Positions 27,645 through 35,945 of a DNA stretch of 64,000 nucleotides are shown here, in pieces. The notes beneath the pieces are model-generated. The model worked only from the letters and a program-made list of their open reading frames with translations. It was not told the DNA's origin and did no database searches. Location of the stretch: contig NZ_NSKC01000004.1 in the NCBI RefSeq assembly GCF_002286985.1, positions 124,001-188,000 on the forward strand, given 5' to 3'. Each line of letters begins with the position of its first letter. The first letter of the stretch is position 1. This stretch comes from Halorubrum salipaludis (lineage in GTDB: Archaea; Halobacteriota; Halobacteria; Halobacteriales; Haloferacaceae). The position numbers and the translations under genes were made by a program.

Positions 27645-28661
27645 TTATCCCTGGTTGGATGCGGTGGATACGTACCGGACCTCGGGATCGAGGCGCGGCT
27701 GGTCGTTCGGCCGGATGGCCGGGCGGAACCGAAGCAGGCGCTTGTCCGGACCGGGCAGCGAGCCCTTGATGAGCGCGTAGTCGCCGTCGACCTCGCCGTA
27801 GTTAACGAAGCCGCCGTCGACGGAGGCGTCGTCGCCCTCGCCGAAGTCGATGAGGCGCTTGTTGAGCTCGGTGCGCTGGTGGTAGCCGGTCTGCCCCTGC
27901 TGGGGAACGGTGGAGCGAACGCGGGAGGGGTTCCACGGACCGAGGTTGCCGATCCGGCGCCGCCATCCCTGGCGAGCGTGTTTGCCCTTCCGCTTTTGAA
28001 CGCCCCAGCGCTTGACGGGACCCTGGGTCCCCTTCCCCTTCGTGATGCCCGAGACGTCGGTGTACTGCCCCGCGCGGAAGACGTCGCCGAACTCGTGGGC
28101 GCCGCCCTCAGCGACGAGGTCGAGCCCGAAGTCGACGCGCTCCTCGAGGGAGCCGCCGCCGACTCGGGTCTCCATCACGTCGGGCTTCTTCTTGGGAACG
28201 TTCGCGAGCTCCGAGGGGACAGTGTGGGTGATGACGCGGACGTCGTCGACCGCGCCCTCGTCGAGCAGCGAGCGCAGCTCCTCGGCGTCCTCCTCGAAGG
28301 TGTCTTCCGCCGGGAGGTCGAGCGCGCGGTCGAGCTCCTCGTGGAACTCGGTCGCCCATACCTCTTCGACCGGCTTCTTTCCGTACGGCGTCTGTTCGTA
28401 GGCGCGCAGGGCCACCGCGTACATCGGCGGCGTCTCGACGACGGTGACGGGAACGGACTCTTCCATCCCCTCACGCGGCGAGTTGGCCTCGTCGTTGACC
28501 ATAACGACGTGCGTCATTCCGGCCTTGTAGCCGGCGAACCCCTGCAGTGCGGGGGCTCCGTCGTCGTCGGGCCACGATCGAATGCGCGGGACCTCGCGGT
28601 CTGCGCGGGTACGCGGGCCGTAGCCCAGCGAGCCTTTTCGTGGTCGGCTTGGTTGTGGCAT
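27645..28661 (-). CDS. rpl3: Ribosomal protein uL3
   Basis: 338 residues (MPQPSRPRKGSLGYGPRTRA). DVSGITKGKGTQGPVKRWGV is the conserved L3 segment near the peptidyl-transferase centre. It follows the SPOUT methyltransferase gene by 4 bp and leads the S10-type part of the operon. Confidence 0.96.
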   Translation of the reverse strand: MPQPSRPRKGSLGYGPRTRADREVPRIRSWPDDDGAPALQGFAGYKAGMTHVVMVNDEANSPREGMEESVPVTVVETPPMYAVALRAYEQTPYGKKPVEEVWATEFHEELDRALDLPAEDTFEEDAEELRSLLDEGAVDDVRVITHTVPSELANVPKKKPDVMETRVGGGSLEERVDFGLDLVAEGGAHEFGDVFRAGQYTDVSGITKGKGTQGPVKRWGVQKRKGKHARQGWRRRIGNLGPWNPSRVRSTVPQQGQTGYHQRTELNKRLIDFGEGDDASVDGGFVNYGEVDGDYALIKGSLPGPDKRLLRFRPAIRPNDQPRLDPEVRYVSTASNQG

Positions 28662-28665
28662 GTGT

Positions 28666-29532
28666 TTACTCCGTGAGTGTGAGCGAGCCGAGAGTCACGA
28701 ACAGAGCCTCCTCCGTCCGGACGACCTCGCTCGCTTGTGCCGGGATCGTGTTCAGCCAGAGGTCGAACCCCGGATCGGGTTCGACCGAGCGGCCGTCGGC
28801 GACGGCCGCCCGAATGCCGTCGGGCGAAAGCCCGAGCATCTCCGGAAGCCCTCGCTCGGGCGAGCCGAAGGCGACGGTGTACCCGCCGGCCTCCCGCGCG
28901 TCCGAGACGATGTCACCGAGCCGCGAGACGGAGAGTTCCTCCCCGTGTCGCGACGTCGCGACGGCCAAGCCGTCGCCGGCGAGCGCTTCCGACAGGTCCG
29001 CTTCCACGACCTGGAAACCGTCCTCCGGCTTCCCGGTGATGCGGGCGCGGACCGGTTCTCTCGAAGAGACCCTGATGGTGACGCGCTCCCCCTGCTCGAC
29101 CTCCATTCCGGAGGGAACGAGCAGGGAGATCGGGTGTTCCCGCAGCGGGGAATTGACCCGGACGCGGCCTTCAGGTCCGACCTCGGTCACGAGTCCCTGT
29201 GTTTTCGACTCTTCCCCGCTAGGGGTCGAGCCGGTCCGCCACGGCACGCGGAGCGGCGGGAGCACGCCGGCGTACCGGAGCTCGTCGCGCTCCCCCCAGA
29301 GGTCCTTGCGGAGCCCCGGAGGGGTCGCGGCGTACCCCAGCACGGTCCGAACGTACTCGCCGCCCCGTCGCCGCTCGCCTTCCCTGTCGGGGAAGACGAC
29401 CAGTCGATCCGCCCGGAACACCGCCGCCGCACGGGCGACGTAGCCGAGTTTGCGAGTCGCCTCGCGATCGTCCTCGGCCTCCCGGACGACCGAAGACGGA
29501 ACGCAGATCGTGAGTCCGTCTTCGGTACGCAT
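28666..29532 (-). CDS. SPOUT-family RNA methyltransferase (COG2106 type)
   Basis: 288 residues. The N-terminal segment (RKLGYVARAAAVFRADRLVV) and the C-terminal knot region (YTVAFGSPERGLPEMLGLSP, LNTIPAQASEVVRTEEALFV) match the archaeal SPOUT methyltransferases with an inserted OB-like domain (about 110-180). Relatives methylate rRNA uridines. The gene heads the ribosomal superoperon. A TATA-like CTTTTAG (about 29570-29577, minus strand) suggests a short leader of about 15 nt and is probably the main promoter for the following ribosomal genes. Confidence 0.82.
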   Translation of the reverse strand: MRTEDGLTICVPSSVVREAEDDREATRKLGYVARAAAVFRADRLVVFPDREGERRRGGEYVRTVLGYAATPPGLRKDLWGERDELRYAGVLPPLRVPWRTGSTPSGEESKTQGLVTEVGPEGRVRVNSPLREHPISLLVPSGMEVEQGERVTIRVSSREPVRARITGKPEDGFQVVEADLSEALAGDGLAVATSRHGEELSVSRLGDIVSDAREAGGYTVAFGSPERGLPEMLGLSPDGIRAAVADGRSVEPDPGFDLWLNTIPAQASEVVRTEEALFVTLGSLTLTE

Positions 29533-29699
29533 CGTGGCGAGACTGTACCCCTCGATTTCGGACGACGGCCTAAAAGGGTAGCGGTCCCGCTTCCGGGCTG
29601 TGGCGCGTTCACACGGGGTCTGGCGGCCGTTTCGGGCCGACTATCGAGAGAGTGAGTCACACGGTCGGCGGTGTCCCCCACCCGTTCGCGCCGCGGACT

Positions 29700-30983
29700 T
29701 CACTCCGGAACGATCCGGACGACGGGCGCGTCGCCGTCGTCGACCGCGACGTAGAGGCGGCCCGTGCCCGGCTCGACCGCGAGCGCTCGGACCCGCCAGC
29801 CGCGGTCGGCGAGGAGGGGGTCGCGCTCGGTGACGGTCGCGTCCCCGGGGCCCGCCCCCTCGACAGTGAACCGTCCGAGGTACTGGGAAGCGAGCGTCCC
29901 CGCGAACAGGTCGCCGCGCCACTCTGGGAACGCGTCGCCCTCGTAGAAGAGGGCGCCGCTCGGCGGGAACCCCTCGGTGCCGCAGCGCCAGTAGTGGACC
30001 GGCGCGGTCACGTCGTCGCGCTCGTCGTGCGCGGGCGCGAGGGGGTCGTCGGTCCCGTAGCGGCACGCCTCGGTCGCTATCGGCCAGCCGTAGTTGCCGC
30101 CGCGCTCGACGACGTTGATCTCGTCGCCGTCCTCCTCGCCGTGCTCGCACTGCCAGACCGCTTCCGTCTCCGGGCGCACCGCCATCGCCTGCGGGTTCCG
30201 GTGCCCGTAGCTGTAGATCGCGTCCCTCGCCCCCGGGTCGTCGACGAACGGGTTGTCGGGGTGCGCGTCGCCGTCGGGCGTCAGCCGGAGGGTCGATCCG
30301 AGCTCGTTCGACCGGTCCTGCGAGACGTGCTCCGGACCGAAGTCGGTGTCGCGCCGGTCGCCGACCGTGACGAACAGCGCGCCGTCCGGGCCGAACGTCG
30401 CGCGCGATCCGAAGTGGATCTCCGAGTCGACGAACGGCCCCGCGACGTGGACCGCCTCGAAGCCGTCCAGCGCGGGGGCGTCGGGATCGGCGAGCGAGAG
30501 CCGACCGGTCCCGACGTGGGTCGCCGACTCCCCCGCGTCGTTCGTCGCCGCGTACGTGAGGTACACGCGCGCGTCGTCCGGGTAAGCGGGGTGGACCGCG
30601 ACGTCGAGGAGCCCGCCCTGTCCGGCGGCGTGGACCTCGGGGACGCCCTCCACCGCCGAGCGGGAGCCGTCCTCGGGGTCGACGAGCGAGAGCCGACCGG
30701 GGCGCTCCGTCACGAGAAGGCGGCCGTCCCCGGGGAGGAAGGCGAGCCCCCACGGATTTTCGAACCCCTCGGCGACGCGCTCGACGGCGTGCTCGACGTC
30801 CGCGCCGTCGTCGGAGGGGGCGCCGGCGTCGTCGTCGCTGTCGTCCTCCTCGCCGTCGGCGCCGTCGGCGGTCCCGTCGTTTCCGCGGTCACCGAGACAG
30901 CCGGCCAGCGGGAGCGCCGCGAGACCGCCGGCGGCTCGAAGTACTGTGCGCCTGTCGGCGGCTGGGGCGGGGTGACGCGTCAT
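29700..30983 (-). CDS. PQQ-type glucose/sorbosone dehydrogenase lipoprotein
   Basis: 427 residues from the ATG at 30983. The N-terminus has a twin-arginine signal and lipobox (DRRTVLRAAGGLAALPLAGC), so the protein is exported folded and lipid-anchored. After an acidic linker comes the six-bladed propeller of the soluble glucose/sorbosone dehydrogenase family: WGLAFLPGDGRLLVTERPGR, GGLLDVAVHPAYPDDARVYL, DGALFVTVGDRRD and SYGHRNPQAMAVRPET. The last holds the conserved HRN that binds PQQ or calcium in relatives. The aldose substrate and cofactor are inferred. The longer frame upstream of the signal peptide reads into the tRNA promoter and was discarded. Confidence 0.86.
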   Translation of the reverse strand: MTRHPAPAADRRTVLRAAGGLAALPLAGCLGDRGNDGTADGADGEEDDSDDDAGAPSDDGADVEHAVERVAEGFENPWGLAFLPGDGRLLVTERPGRLSLVDPEDGSRSAVEGVPEVHAAGQGGLLDVAVHPAYPDDARVYLTYAATNDAGESATHVGTGRLSLADPDAPALDGFEAVHVAGPFVDSEIHFGSRATFGPDGALFVTVGDRRDTDFGPEHVSQDRSNELGSTLRLTPDGDAHPDNPFVDDPGARDAIYSYGHRNPQAMAVRPETEAVWQCEHGEEDGDEINVVERGGNYGWPIATEACRYGTDDPLAPAHDERDDVTAPVHYWRCGTEGFPPSGALFYEGDAFPEWRGDLFAGTLASQYLGRFTVEGAGPGDATVTERDPLLADRGWRVRALAVEPGTGRLYVAVDDGDAPVVRIVPE

Positions 30984-31095
30984 GGGAACCGTCTCGTGTC
31001 CGTCTTGGTCCCGCGACCGATGACGCTTCCGGCGGCCGGGCGCGACGAGGCGGGTCGATCCGGGTCGGCGGAGACGACGACCGTCGTTCGGAACC

Positions 31096-31103
31096 CTTAT
31101 ATC
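31096..31103 (+). promoter_or_regulatory. TATA box for tRNA-Gly
   Basis: CTTATATC lies about 36 bp before the mature 5' end of the tRNA, which leaves a short leader for RNase P to remove. Confidence 0.6.
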
Positions 31104-31135
31104 TCCGACTCGGGCTATGTGGAGATGCGAAGCAC

Positions 31136-31206
31136 GCACCGGTAGTGTAGTGGTATCACGCAACCTTGCCATGGTTGCAACCCGAGTTCAAATCTCGGCC
31201 GGTGCA
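31136..31206 (+). tRNA. tRNA-Gly (anticodon GCC)
   Basis: A 71-nt cloverleaf. Acceptor GCACCGG (31136-31142) pairs with CCGGTGC (31199-31205), and the discriminator is A. The anticodon stem CAACC/GGTTG encloses TTGCCAT with anticodon GCC (31168-31170). The T arm is CCGAG/CTCGG with TTCAAAT. CCA is not encoded and there is no intron. Confidence 0.96.
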
Positions 31207-31230
31207 TTTTGCGAACGAAGTGAGCAAAAT
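31206..31230 (+). terminator. Hairpin directly at the tRNA-Gly 3' end
   Basis: ATTTTGC (31206-31212) pairs perfectly with GCAAAAT (31224-31230) around the 11-nt loop GAACGAAGTGA. It starts at the discriminator base and could mark transcription end or a processing site. Confidence 0.5.
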
Positions 31231-31252
31231 CACCGAGAGGGATTTGAACTCA

Positions 31253-31395
31253 GAAAGACGCAGCCCGCGCAGCGAACGAAGTGAGCGAGCGGGACCGTCT
31301 TTCCCTGGTTCAAATCTCGGCCGGTGCACTCCCTACGGTCGCGCACCGCCCTGACTCCCCGCTCGCTGCGCTCGCCGGGAGTCTCGACCGGTGCA
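31253..31395 (+). repeat. tRNA-Gly 3'-end copies separated by hairpins
   Basis: The last 21 nt of the tRNA (31186-31206) are repeated exactly at 31308-31328. A 14-nt near copy with one mismatch is at 31382-31395 and continues into TTTTG as the original does. Before each copy is a hairpin: GAAAGACG/CGTCTTTC (31253-31260, 31296-31303) and GACTCCC/GGGAGTC (31353-31359, 31377-31383). These look like scars of integration or slippage at a tRNA 3' end, but the units are only 60-120 bp. Confidence 0.65.
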
Positions 31396-31486
31396 TTTTG
31401 TCTCTTGATCGATGGCGGGAGTGAGTATCGCAGATTGGCGGCAGCGAAACAGTATTTAAGCGAGCTGTGAGCGGCAGCGACGATTC

Positions 31487-31740
31487 CTTATAAACGGCTG
31501 TTGCGGTGGCGCGTGCCTCCGAGCGCCCGAAGGGCGCGAGGAGCACGCGCGAGGGAGTCGGCGGCGACCGACGGGAGCCGCCGACGAGGCTGGGGAGGCG
31601 TGAGGCTGCGGTCTGCCGTCGGGTGGGACTCAAAGGGGCAGCCGTTCTCGGCGAACCCCAGCGACGCAAGGACCGCAGGGAGCGTAGCGACCGAGGACCG
31701 CAGCGAGCTGTGGGAGCCGAGAACGGCTGGAGCTTTGCGG
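31487..31740 (+). ncRNA. Putative structured non-coding RNA gene with own TATA box
   Basis: CTTATAAAC (31487-31495) predicts a transcript starting near 31512. Three strong hairpins follow: 31509-31550 (GCGCGTG/CACGCGC outside, GCGCCC-GAA-GGGCGC inside), 31557-31585 (GTCGGCGGC/GCCGCCGAC) and 31639-31729 (14 bp, CAGCCGTTCTCGGC with GCCGAGAACGGCTG) with further pairing inside. The ORFs here are arginine-rich translations without a convincing start or domain, so I read this as RNA rather than protein. I have an uncertain memory of similar segments in other haloarchaeal genomes. A mobile miniature element is the main alternative. Confidence 0.5.
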
Positions 31741-31952
31741 ATCTTCACCACAGGCACGCTGATCGCTTATAAACAGCCGCCAGCAACACCACAAGACTAC
31801 TTATAAACAACCGATCAGTCAATTTGCTATACCCACTCCCGCAGTCACTTAGGAAGTGGCGTTAGCGAACGGCGGTTACAACCGGACCCACGGGCCGAAC
31901 GTTGAGATTCCGGTAAAGCCACGCACTCAGAAACCGCCATCTGGGGCGTCCC
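31741..31952. other. Intergenic region with two further TATA-like repeats
   Basis: CTTATAAAC recurs at 31766-31774 and 31800-31808, each followed by an A/G/C-rich stretch similar to that after 31487. No coding frame with a plausible start is visible. The region ends at the stop of the minus-strand gene at 31953. Confidence 0.45.
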
Positions 31953-32765
31953 TTACTCGATCCGGAAGCCGTCGGCCTCCTCCGCCGCGCGCACCAGATC
32001 GCCGATGCTGTCGCTCGCCGTGAGCCCCTGGCTCGCGGCGAAGCGCTTGATCGCCACCGGTGGGACATCGACGGTCGTCTCGCTCGCGACGAGCAGGAGC
32101 CCGAGCGCCTCCGGCGTCGGCGAGCTCGGGCCCGCGTTGGACGCGAACCACGTCACGAGCGAGTCGAACGTCGCCGTCACGTCGTTCGAGACCATCCGCT
32201 GGCGAGTGGTGTCGCCGTCGACGTGGAGCGTCGCGTCGATCCCGTAGGTGAACCCGTCGTCGTCGAAGGAGTTCGCCAGCCACCGGCTCACCGACTGCCG
32301 GTCGACCTCGGGAGCGCCGCGGGCGCCTTGTCGACTGCCAGCGGGAGCGTTCTGGGGCTGGGTGGCGGTACGCTGCGCACGGTTGCCCTGCGGTCGTCCG
32401 GCGCCGCCCTGTGGCTGTCCCGCGCTCCCGGCCTGTGGGGCGTTTCCGCCCTGCGGCTGACCGCCCGCGCCGCGGGGCGCCTCAGATCCGACGCCGGTCC
32501 CGCTCGCACCGCCTCCCGCCGCCCCCGCGTCCGGATCCGGCGGCCGGCGTTCCTCCGGATTCGCCGGGTCCGCAGATGTGAACCCCGTCTCGGCGTCGGG
32601 GGACCGATCCGGCTGCGTCCGGCGGACGTTGGGACGACCGTTCGTCCCGACGACGTACCGGCTCTCCCCGATCTCGACGACGCTCTCGTCGTCGGTGAAG
32701 TCGAGCTCGTCGGGGTCGGCCGGCGGTGCGTCCGGGTCCGCCGCCGGTGCGTCGCGGTCGCTCAT
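31953..32765 (-). CDS. Conserved haloarchaeal protein with disordered Q/G/P linker, next to archaellins
   Basis: 270 residues. A short ordered N-terminal segment (ESVVEIGESRYVVGTNGRPN) is followed by about 100 residues rich in Gly, Gln, Pro and Ala, then a C-terminal domain (about 155-270) with DRQSVSRWLANSFDDDGFTY, FDSLVTWFASNAGPSSPTPE and a helical ending. It resembles a haloarchaea-only family I know as DUF7500-like, of unknown function. A weak TATA lies 25 bp upstream. It follows the four archaellin genes on the same strand with 85 bp between, so a link to motility is plausible but unproven. Confidence 0.68.
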   Translation of the reverse strand: MSDRDAPAADPDAPPADPDELDFTDDESVVEIGESRYVVGTNGRPNVRRTQPDRSPDAETGFTSADPANPEERRPPDPDAGAAGGGASGTGVGSEAPRGAGGQPQGGNAPQAGSAGQPQGGAGRPQGNRAQRTATQPQNAPAGSRQGARGAPEVDRQSVSRWLANSFDDDGFTYGIDATLHVDGDTTRQRMVSNDVTATFDSLVTWFASNAGPSSPTPEALGLLLVASETTVDVPPVAIKRFAASQGLTASDSIGDLVRAAEEADGFRIE

Positions 32766-32850
32766 GGCGTAGCCGTGGTGGCGCGAGAAAATAGGTGTTC
32801 CGGGCGGAGGGATCCGCCGAGACAGTGGTTAGGTGGCTATTCGAGGCTCG

Positions 32851-33522
32851 TCAGAGCCGGACCGCTTCGCCGTCTTGGGTGAAGAGGTCGGGCGCACGGA
32901 GTTCGACCTGCGTCGTCGCCGAGGACGGCGAGACGATGTCGAGCGTGGCGGACTGACCCTCACCGAAGGCGTCGCCGGATCCGACGACGTCGTCACCGAA
33001 CGGGTTCAGCGTGGGATTGATCACGATGGTGAAGCTCTCTTCGCTGTTGAGGACGGCGTTATCAGCGCTGACGAAGTTCCCGGAGCCGTCCTGGACTGCG
33101 AACCCGTTCTCCGAGACGTTCGTCGCGTCGTCGCCAGCGGTCGCGTTCAGTGCGTCACCGTCCCTCGACGTCGCATTAAACACGAGGTTGGCCTGCCCGT
33201 TCGGCCCGACGGCTTGTATCGTCGTCTCGCTCAGGTCGATCTGGTCGGCACCGGGGGCGCCCGCGACGCCGATCCGGATTTCGCTGAGGTCGCCGCTGCT
33301 GTTGTCGCCGACGATGCCGACAGAACTCGTCACGTCGATCCGCTCAGAGACGAGGTCCGTACTCTCTTGGCCGGTCGCTTCCGCCTGCGACTGCAGGAAG
33401 CCGGCCGTGTTGATCAGCACGCCCGCGGCGATCGCCGCCACCAGCACCATCGCGATGAACACGATGAGCGTCCCGATGCCCACCTGACCGCGCTCTTCGT
33501 TATTGTTGATAAACTCGAACAT
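32851..33522 (-). CDS. arlB: Archaellin, A-type, copy 1
   Basis: 223 residues. The N-terminus [20 protein letters not shown] is a class III prepilin-like signal cut after the Gly before QVGIG by the archaellin peptidase; the hydrophobic helix that follows packs in the filament core. The middle is variable and the end is [16 protein letters not shown]. It shares [20 protein letters not shown] and the [20 protein letters not shown] block with the archaellin at 34315-35019. It lies 2 bp after the B-type gene of its pair. Several N-x-S/T sites offer N-glycosylation. Confidence 0.95.
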   Translation of the reverse strand: MFEFINNNEERGQVGIGTLIVFIAMVLVAAIAAGVLINTAGFLQSQAEATGQESTDLVSERIDVTSSVGIVGDNSSGDLSEIRIGVAGAPGADQIDLSETTIQAVGPNGQANLVFNATSRDGDALNATAGDDATNVSENGFAVQDGSGNFVSADNAVLNSEESFTIVINPTLNPFGDDVVGSGDAFGEGQSATLDIVSPSSATTQVELRAPDLFTQDGEAVRL

Positions 33523-33524
33523 TG

Positions 33525-34097
33525 TTACAGCCTCACCGAGCTCTGCTCGTCGGTAAGCGTGGTCGGGACGCGGATCTCCGTCGTCGTCGTCGCGCCGGAC
33601 GCCGTCGTGAACGTCACCGAGAGCCGGTCACCGGGTTGGAGAACCGGGTAATCGATGTCGGTGGAGAGCGTGATCTCCAGCTCCGCACGGTCACTGTTGT
33701 CGATGAGCACCGCGTCGCTCGTGCCGGCGAACATGTCGATCGAGGCGTTACCCTCGTCGCCGACGCTGAACGTCTCCTGTCCGCCGCTCCCGATGAGCTC
33801 GACGCTCGTCTCGTTCAGGTCGATGTTCCCCGCACCGGGGGCCTTCGCGAGAATGATCTGGAGCTTGTCGACCTCCTGTGAGTCGGTCACGTTCCCGGAC
33901 TGGCTCACGATCTGGACCCGATCGGAGACCTGACTCGTACTCTCTTCACCCGTCGCTTCCGCCTGCGTCTGCAGGAAGCCGGCAGTGTTGATCAGGACGC
34001 CGGCAGCGATCGCCGCCACCAGCACCATCGCGATGAACACGATGAGCGTCCCGATACCCACCTGGCCTCTCTCGTCGTCTGTTGCGAATTCGAACAT
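33525..34097 (-). CDS. arlB: Archaellin, B-type, copy 1
   Basis: 190 residues from [20 protein letters not shown]; a longer in-frame extension upstream crosses the promoter and is rejected. It belongs with the archaellin at 35022-35609: both have [20 protein letters not shown] and end with [10 protein letters not shown](E/N)QSSVRL. A TATA-like CTTATTA (about 34157-34164, minus strand) indicates a leader near 40 nt. It begins the downstream two-gene archaellin unit. Confidence 0.95.
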   Translation of the reverse strand: MFEFATDDERGQVGIGTLIVFIAMVLVAAIAAGVLINTAGFLQTQAEATGEESTSQVSDRVQIVSQSGNVTDSQEVDKLQIILAKAPGAGNIDLNETSVELIGSGGQETFSVGDEGNASIDMFAGTSDAVLIDNSDRAELEITLSTDIDYPVLQPGDRLSVTFTTASGATTTTEIRVPTTLTDEQSSVRL

Positions 34098-34156
34098 TTT
34101 GTCGGTTGTTGCCCGTCGTCCGTTCGCGGGCTCTACCGAGAGGTGACGAGAGTGAG

Positions 34157-34164
34157 TAATAAGG
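34157..34164 (-). promoter_or_regulatory. Promoter of the downstream archaellin pair
   Basis: A TATA-like CTTATTA on the minus strand lies upstream of the B-type archaellin start at 34097, at the edge of the AT-rich gap between the two pairs. The predicted leader is about 35-40 nt, like that of the upstream pair. Confidence 0.45.
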
Positions 34165-34314
34165 GATTGCTCCAAATTATCTGGGGTGATAGAGAAAAAT
34201 CGAGAGAAGATAGTACCGCTAGTTGTATAAAATATATTATCTATAGTCGTTCCACCGTTGTCACTCAGAGCGCGAATAAGGAAGAAGTGCGGTCGGGAGT
34301 CGGTTCGAGGCTCG

Positions 34315-35019
34315 TTAGAGCCGGACCGCTTCGTCGTCGGTCTGGAAGAGGTCGGGCGCGGTAAGCTCGACCTGCGTCGTCGCCGAGGACGGCGAGACGA
34401 GCTCCAGCGACGAGCTCTGTCCTTGCGAGAACGACGAGTTACCAGCGTCGTCGTAGATCGGCCCGGAGGAGTAAGCGCTCACGTCCTCGAGGTCACCGAA
34501 CGGCTCTGCGCCCGGATTCACGACGATCGTGTAGCTCTCCTCGTCGTTGAGAACGGCGTCGTTCTCGGAGACGTAGGCACCGGTGCTGTTCTGGACGGCG
34601 AACTCACCCTGTGCGATGTCAGTCACACTTGAGCTGTCGCTGAGATCAGTAGTACCGTCTGCCTCCACATCCGTGAACACGAGGTTGGCCTGTCCGTTCG
34701 GTCCGACGGCTTGGATAGTGGTCTCGCTGAGGTCGATCTGGTCGGCACCGGGGGCGCCCGAGACGCCGATCCGGATCTCGCTGAGTTCGCCTGCGGACGC
34801 ATTACCGACGATACCGACGGAACTCGTCACGTCGATGCGCTCGGAGACGAGGTCCGTACTCTCTTGGCCGGTCGCTTCCGCCTGCGACTGCAGGAAGCCG
34901 GCCGTGTTGATCAGCACGCCCGCGGCGATCGCCGCCACCAGCACCATCGCGATGAACACGATGAGGGTCCCGATACCCACCTGACCGCGGTCTTCGTTGT
35001 TAGTAATGAACTCGAACAT
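34315..35019 (-). CDS. arlB: Archaellin, A-type, copy 2
   Basis: 234 residues, close paralogue of the archaellin at 32851-33522, with the same signal and core helix and an 11-residue longer variable part (including [20 protein letters not shown]). The first ~50 codons are nearly identical at DNA level to the other A-type copy, while the middle diverges. It lies 2 bp after the B-type gene. Confidence 0.95.
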   Translation of the reverse strand: MFEFITNNEDRGQVGIGTLIVFIAMVLVAAIAAGVLINTAGFLQSQAEATGQESTDLVSERIDVTSSVGIVGNASAGELSEIRIGVSGAPGADQIDLSETTIQAVGPNGQANLVFTDVEADGTTDLSDSSSVTDIAQGEFAVQNSTGAYVSENDAVLNDEESYTIVVNPGAEPFGDLEDVSAYSSGPIYDDAGNSSFSQGQSSSLELVSPSSATTQVELTAPDLFQTDDEAVRL

Positions 35020-35021
35020 TG

Positions 35022-35609
35022 TTACAGCCTCACCGAACTCTGATTGTCCGTAAGCGTCGTCGGAACGCGGATCTCCGTCGTCGTCGTCGCGCCGGACGCC
35101 GTCGTGAACGTCACCGTGGCGTCTTCACCGGGCTGAAGGACATCGTACTCGACACTCGTTGCGGAGTCCGTACCGAGTTCGATGCTGAGTTCCGCGCGGT
35201 CGCTGTTGTCGATCAGCACGACATCACCGGGATCGCCGGTGAACATGTTGATCGAGGCGTTCTCCTCGTCGGAGATCTTGAACGACTCCTGACCGTCGGC
35301 GCCGATGATCTCGACGCTCGTCTCGTTCAGGTCGATGTTCCCCGCGCCGGGGGCCTTCGCGACCACGATGTCCAGGCGGTCGACTTCCTGGGCCGTCACG
35401 TTCCCGGACTGGCTCACGACCTGCAGCCGGTCGCTCACCTGACTCGTACTCTCTTCGCCCGTTGCTTCCGCCTGCGTCTGGAGGAACCCGGCCGTGTTGA
35501 TCAGGACGCCGGCGGCGATCGCCGCCACCAGCACCATCGCGATGAACACGATGAGGGTCCCGATCCCCACTTGACCGCGCTCTTCCTCGTCCAGTATTGT
35601 TTCGAACAT
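35022..35609 (-). CDS. arlB: Archaellin, B-type, copy 2
   Basis: 195 residues ([20 protein letters not shown]). It heads the upstream archaellin pair. A TATA-like TTTAATA (35672-35678, minus strand) gives a leader of about 40 nt. The arlCDEFGHIJ motor genes are not in this window, so the filament genes are separated from the rest of the archaellum cluster or lie beyond the window. Confidence 0.95.
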   Translation of the reverse strand: MFETILDEEERGQVGIGTLIVFIAMVLVAAIAAGVLINTAGFLQTQAEATGEESTSQVSDRLQVVSQSGNVTAQEVDRLDIVVAKAPGAGNIDLNETSVEIIGADGQESFKISDEENASINMFTGDPGDVVLIDNSDRAELSIELGTDSATSVEYDVLQPGEDATVTFTTASGATTTTEIRVPTTLTDNQSSVRL

Positions 35610-35945
35610 TGTGTGTTGCGTCGGCCCCCGGCCTGCCCGGCGGGCGTTATCGCTACGAAGTGCGATTTCCCTATTAAAGACTCCGTGCCGATTATTTGAA
35701 CTGATAAGACGCTGCAGTGTTGCGATTATCGCATTATTTTCTACTTTGAAATTTCTGAATGTATCAACGATATCGCGATCGTGTTATCGCGTCTGGATCT
35801 GAGAGCACACGGTGTGAGCGGGTCGATCAGCTCCGATCGGAGGAAGGAGAGCCGCACACTCTCGCGTACGATGATCAGAAAGGTCTGAAAATCTATCGAA
35901 ATTCGGGGGTGTCGTACGTCCCGTTCCTCCCGGTCCCGGCCCGCC
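35610..35945. other. AT-rich gene-free region upstream of the archaellins
   Basis: About 335 bp clearly lower in GC than its surroundings, with no convincing gene. It contains the archaellin promoter (TATA at 35672-35678) and short palindromes TGCGATTATCGCA (35721-35733) and ATCGCGAT (35772-35779) that could bind a regulator. Confidence 0.5.

Noticed and set aside
31501-31806. Two overlapping plus-strand frames of about 90-100 codons
   Set aside because: They coincide with strong hairpins, begin with TTG or lack a placed promoter start, and show no protein-like pattern; an RNA interpretation fits better.
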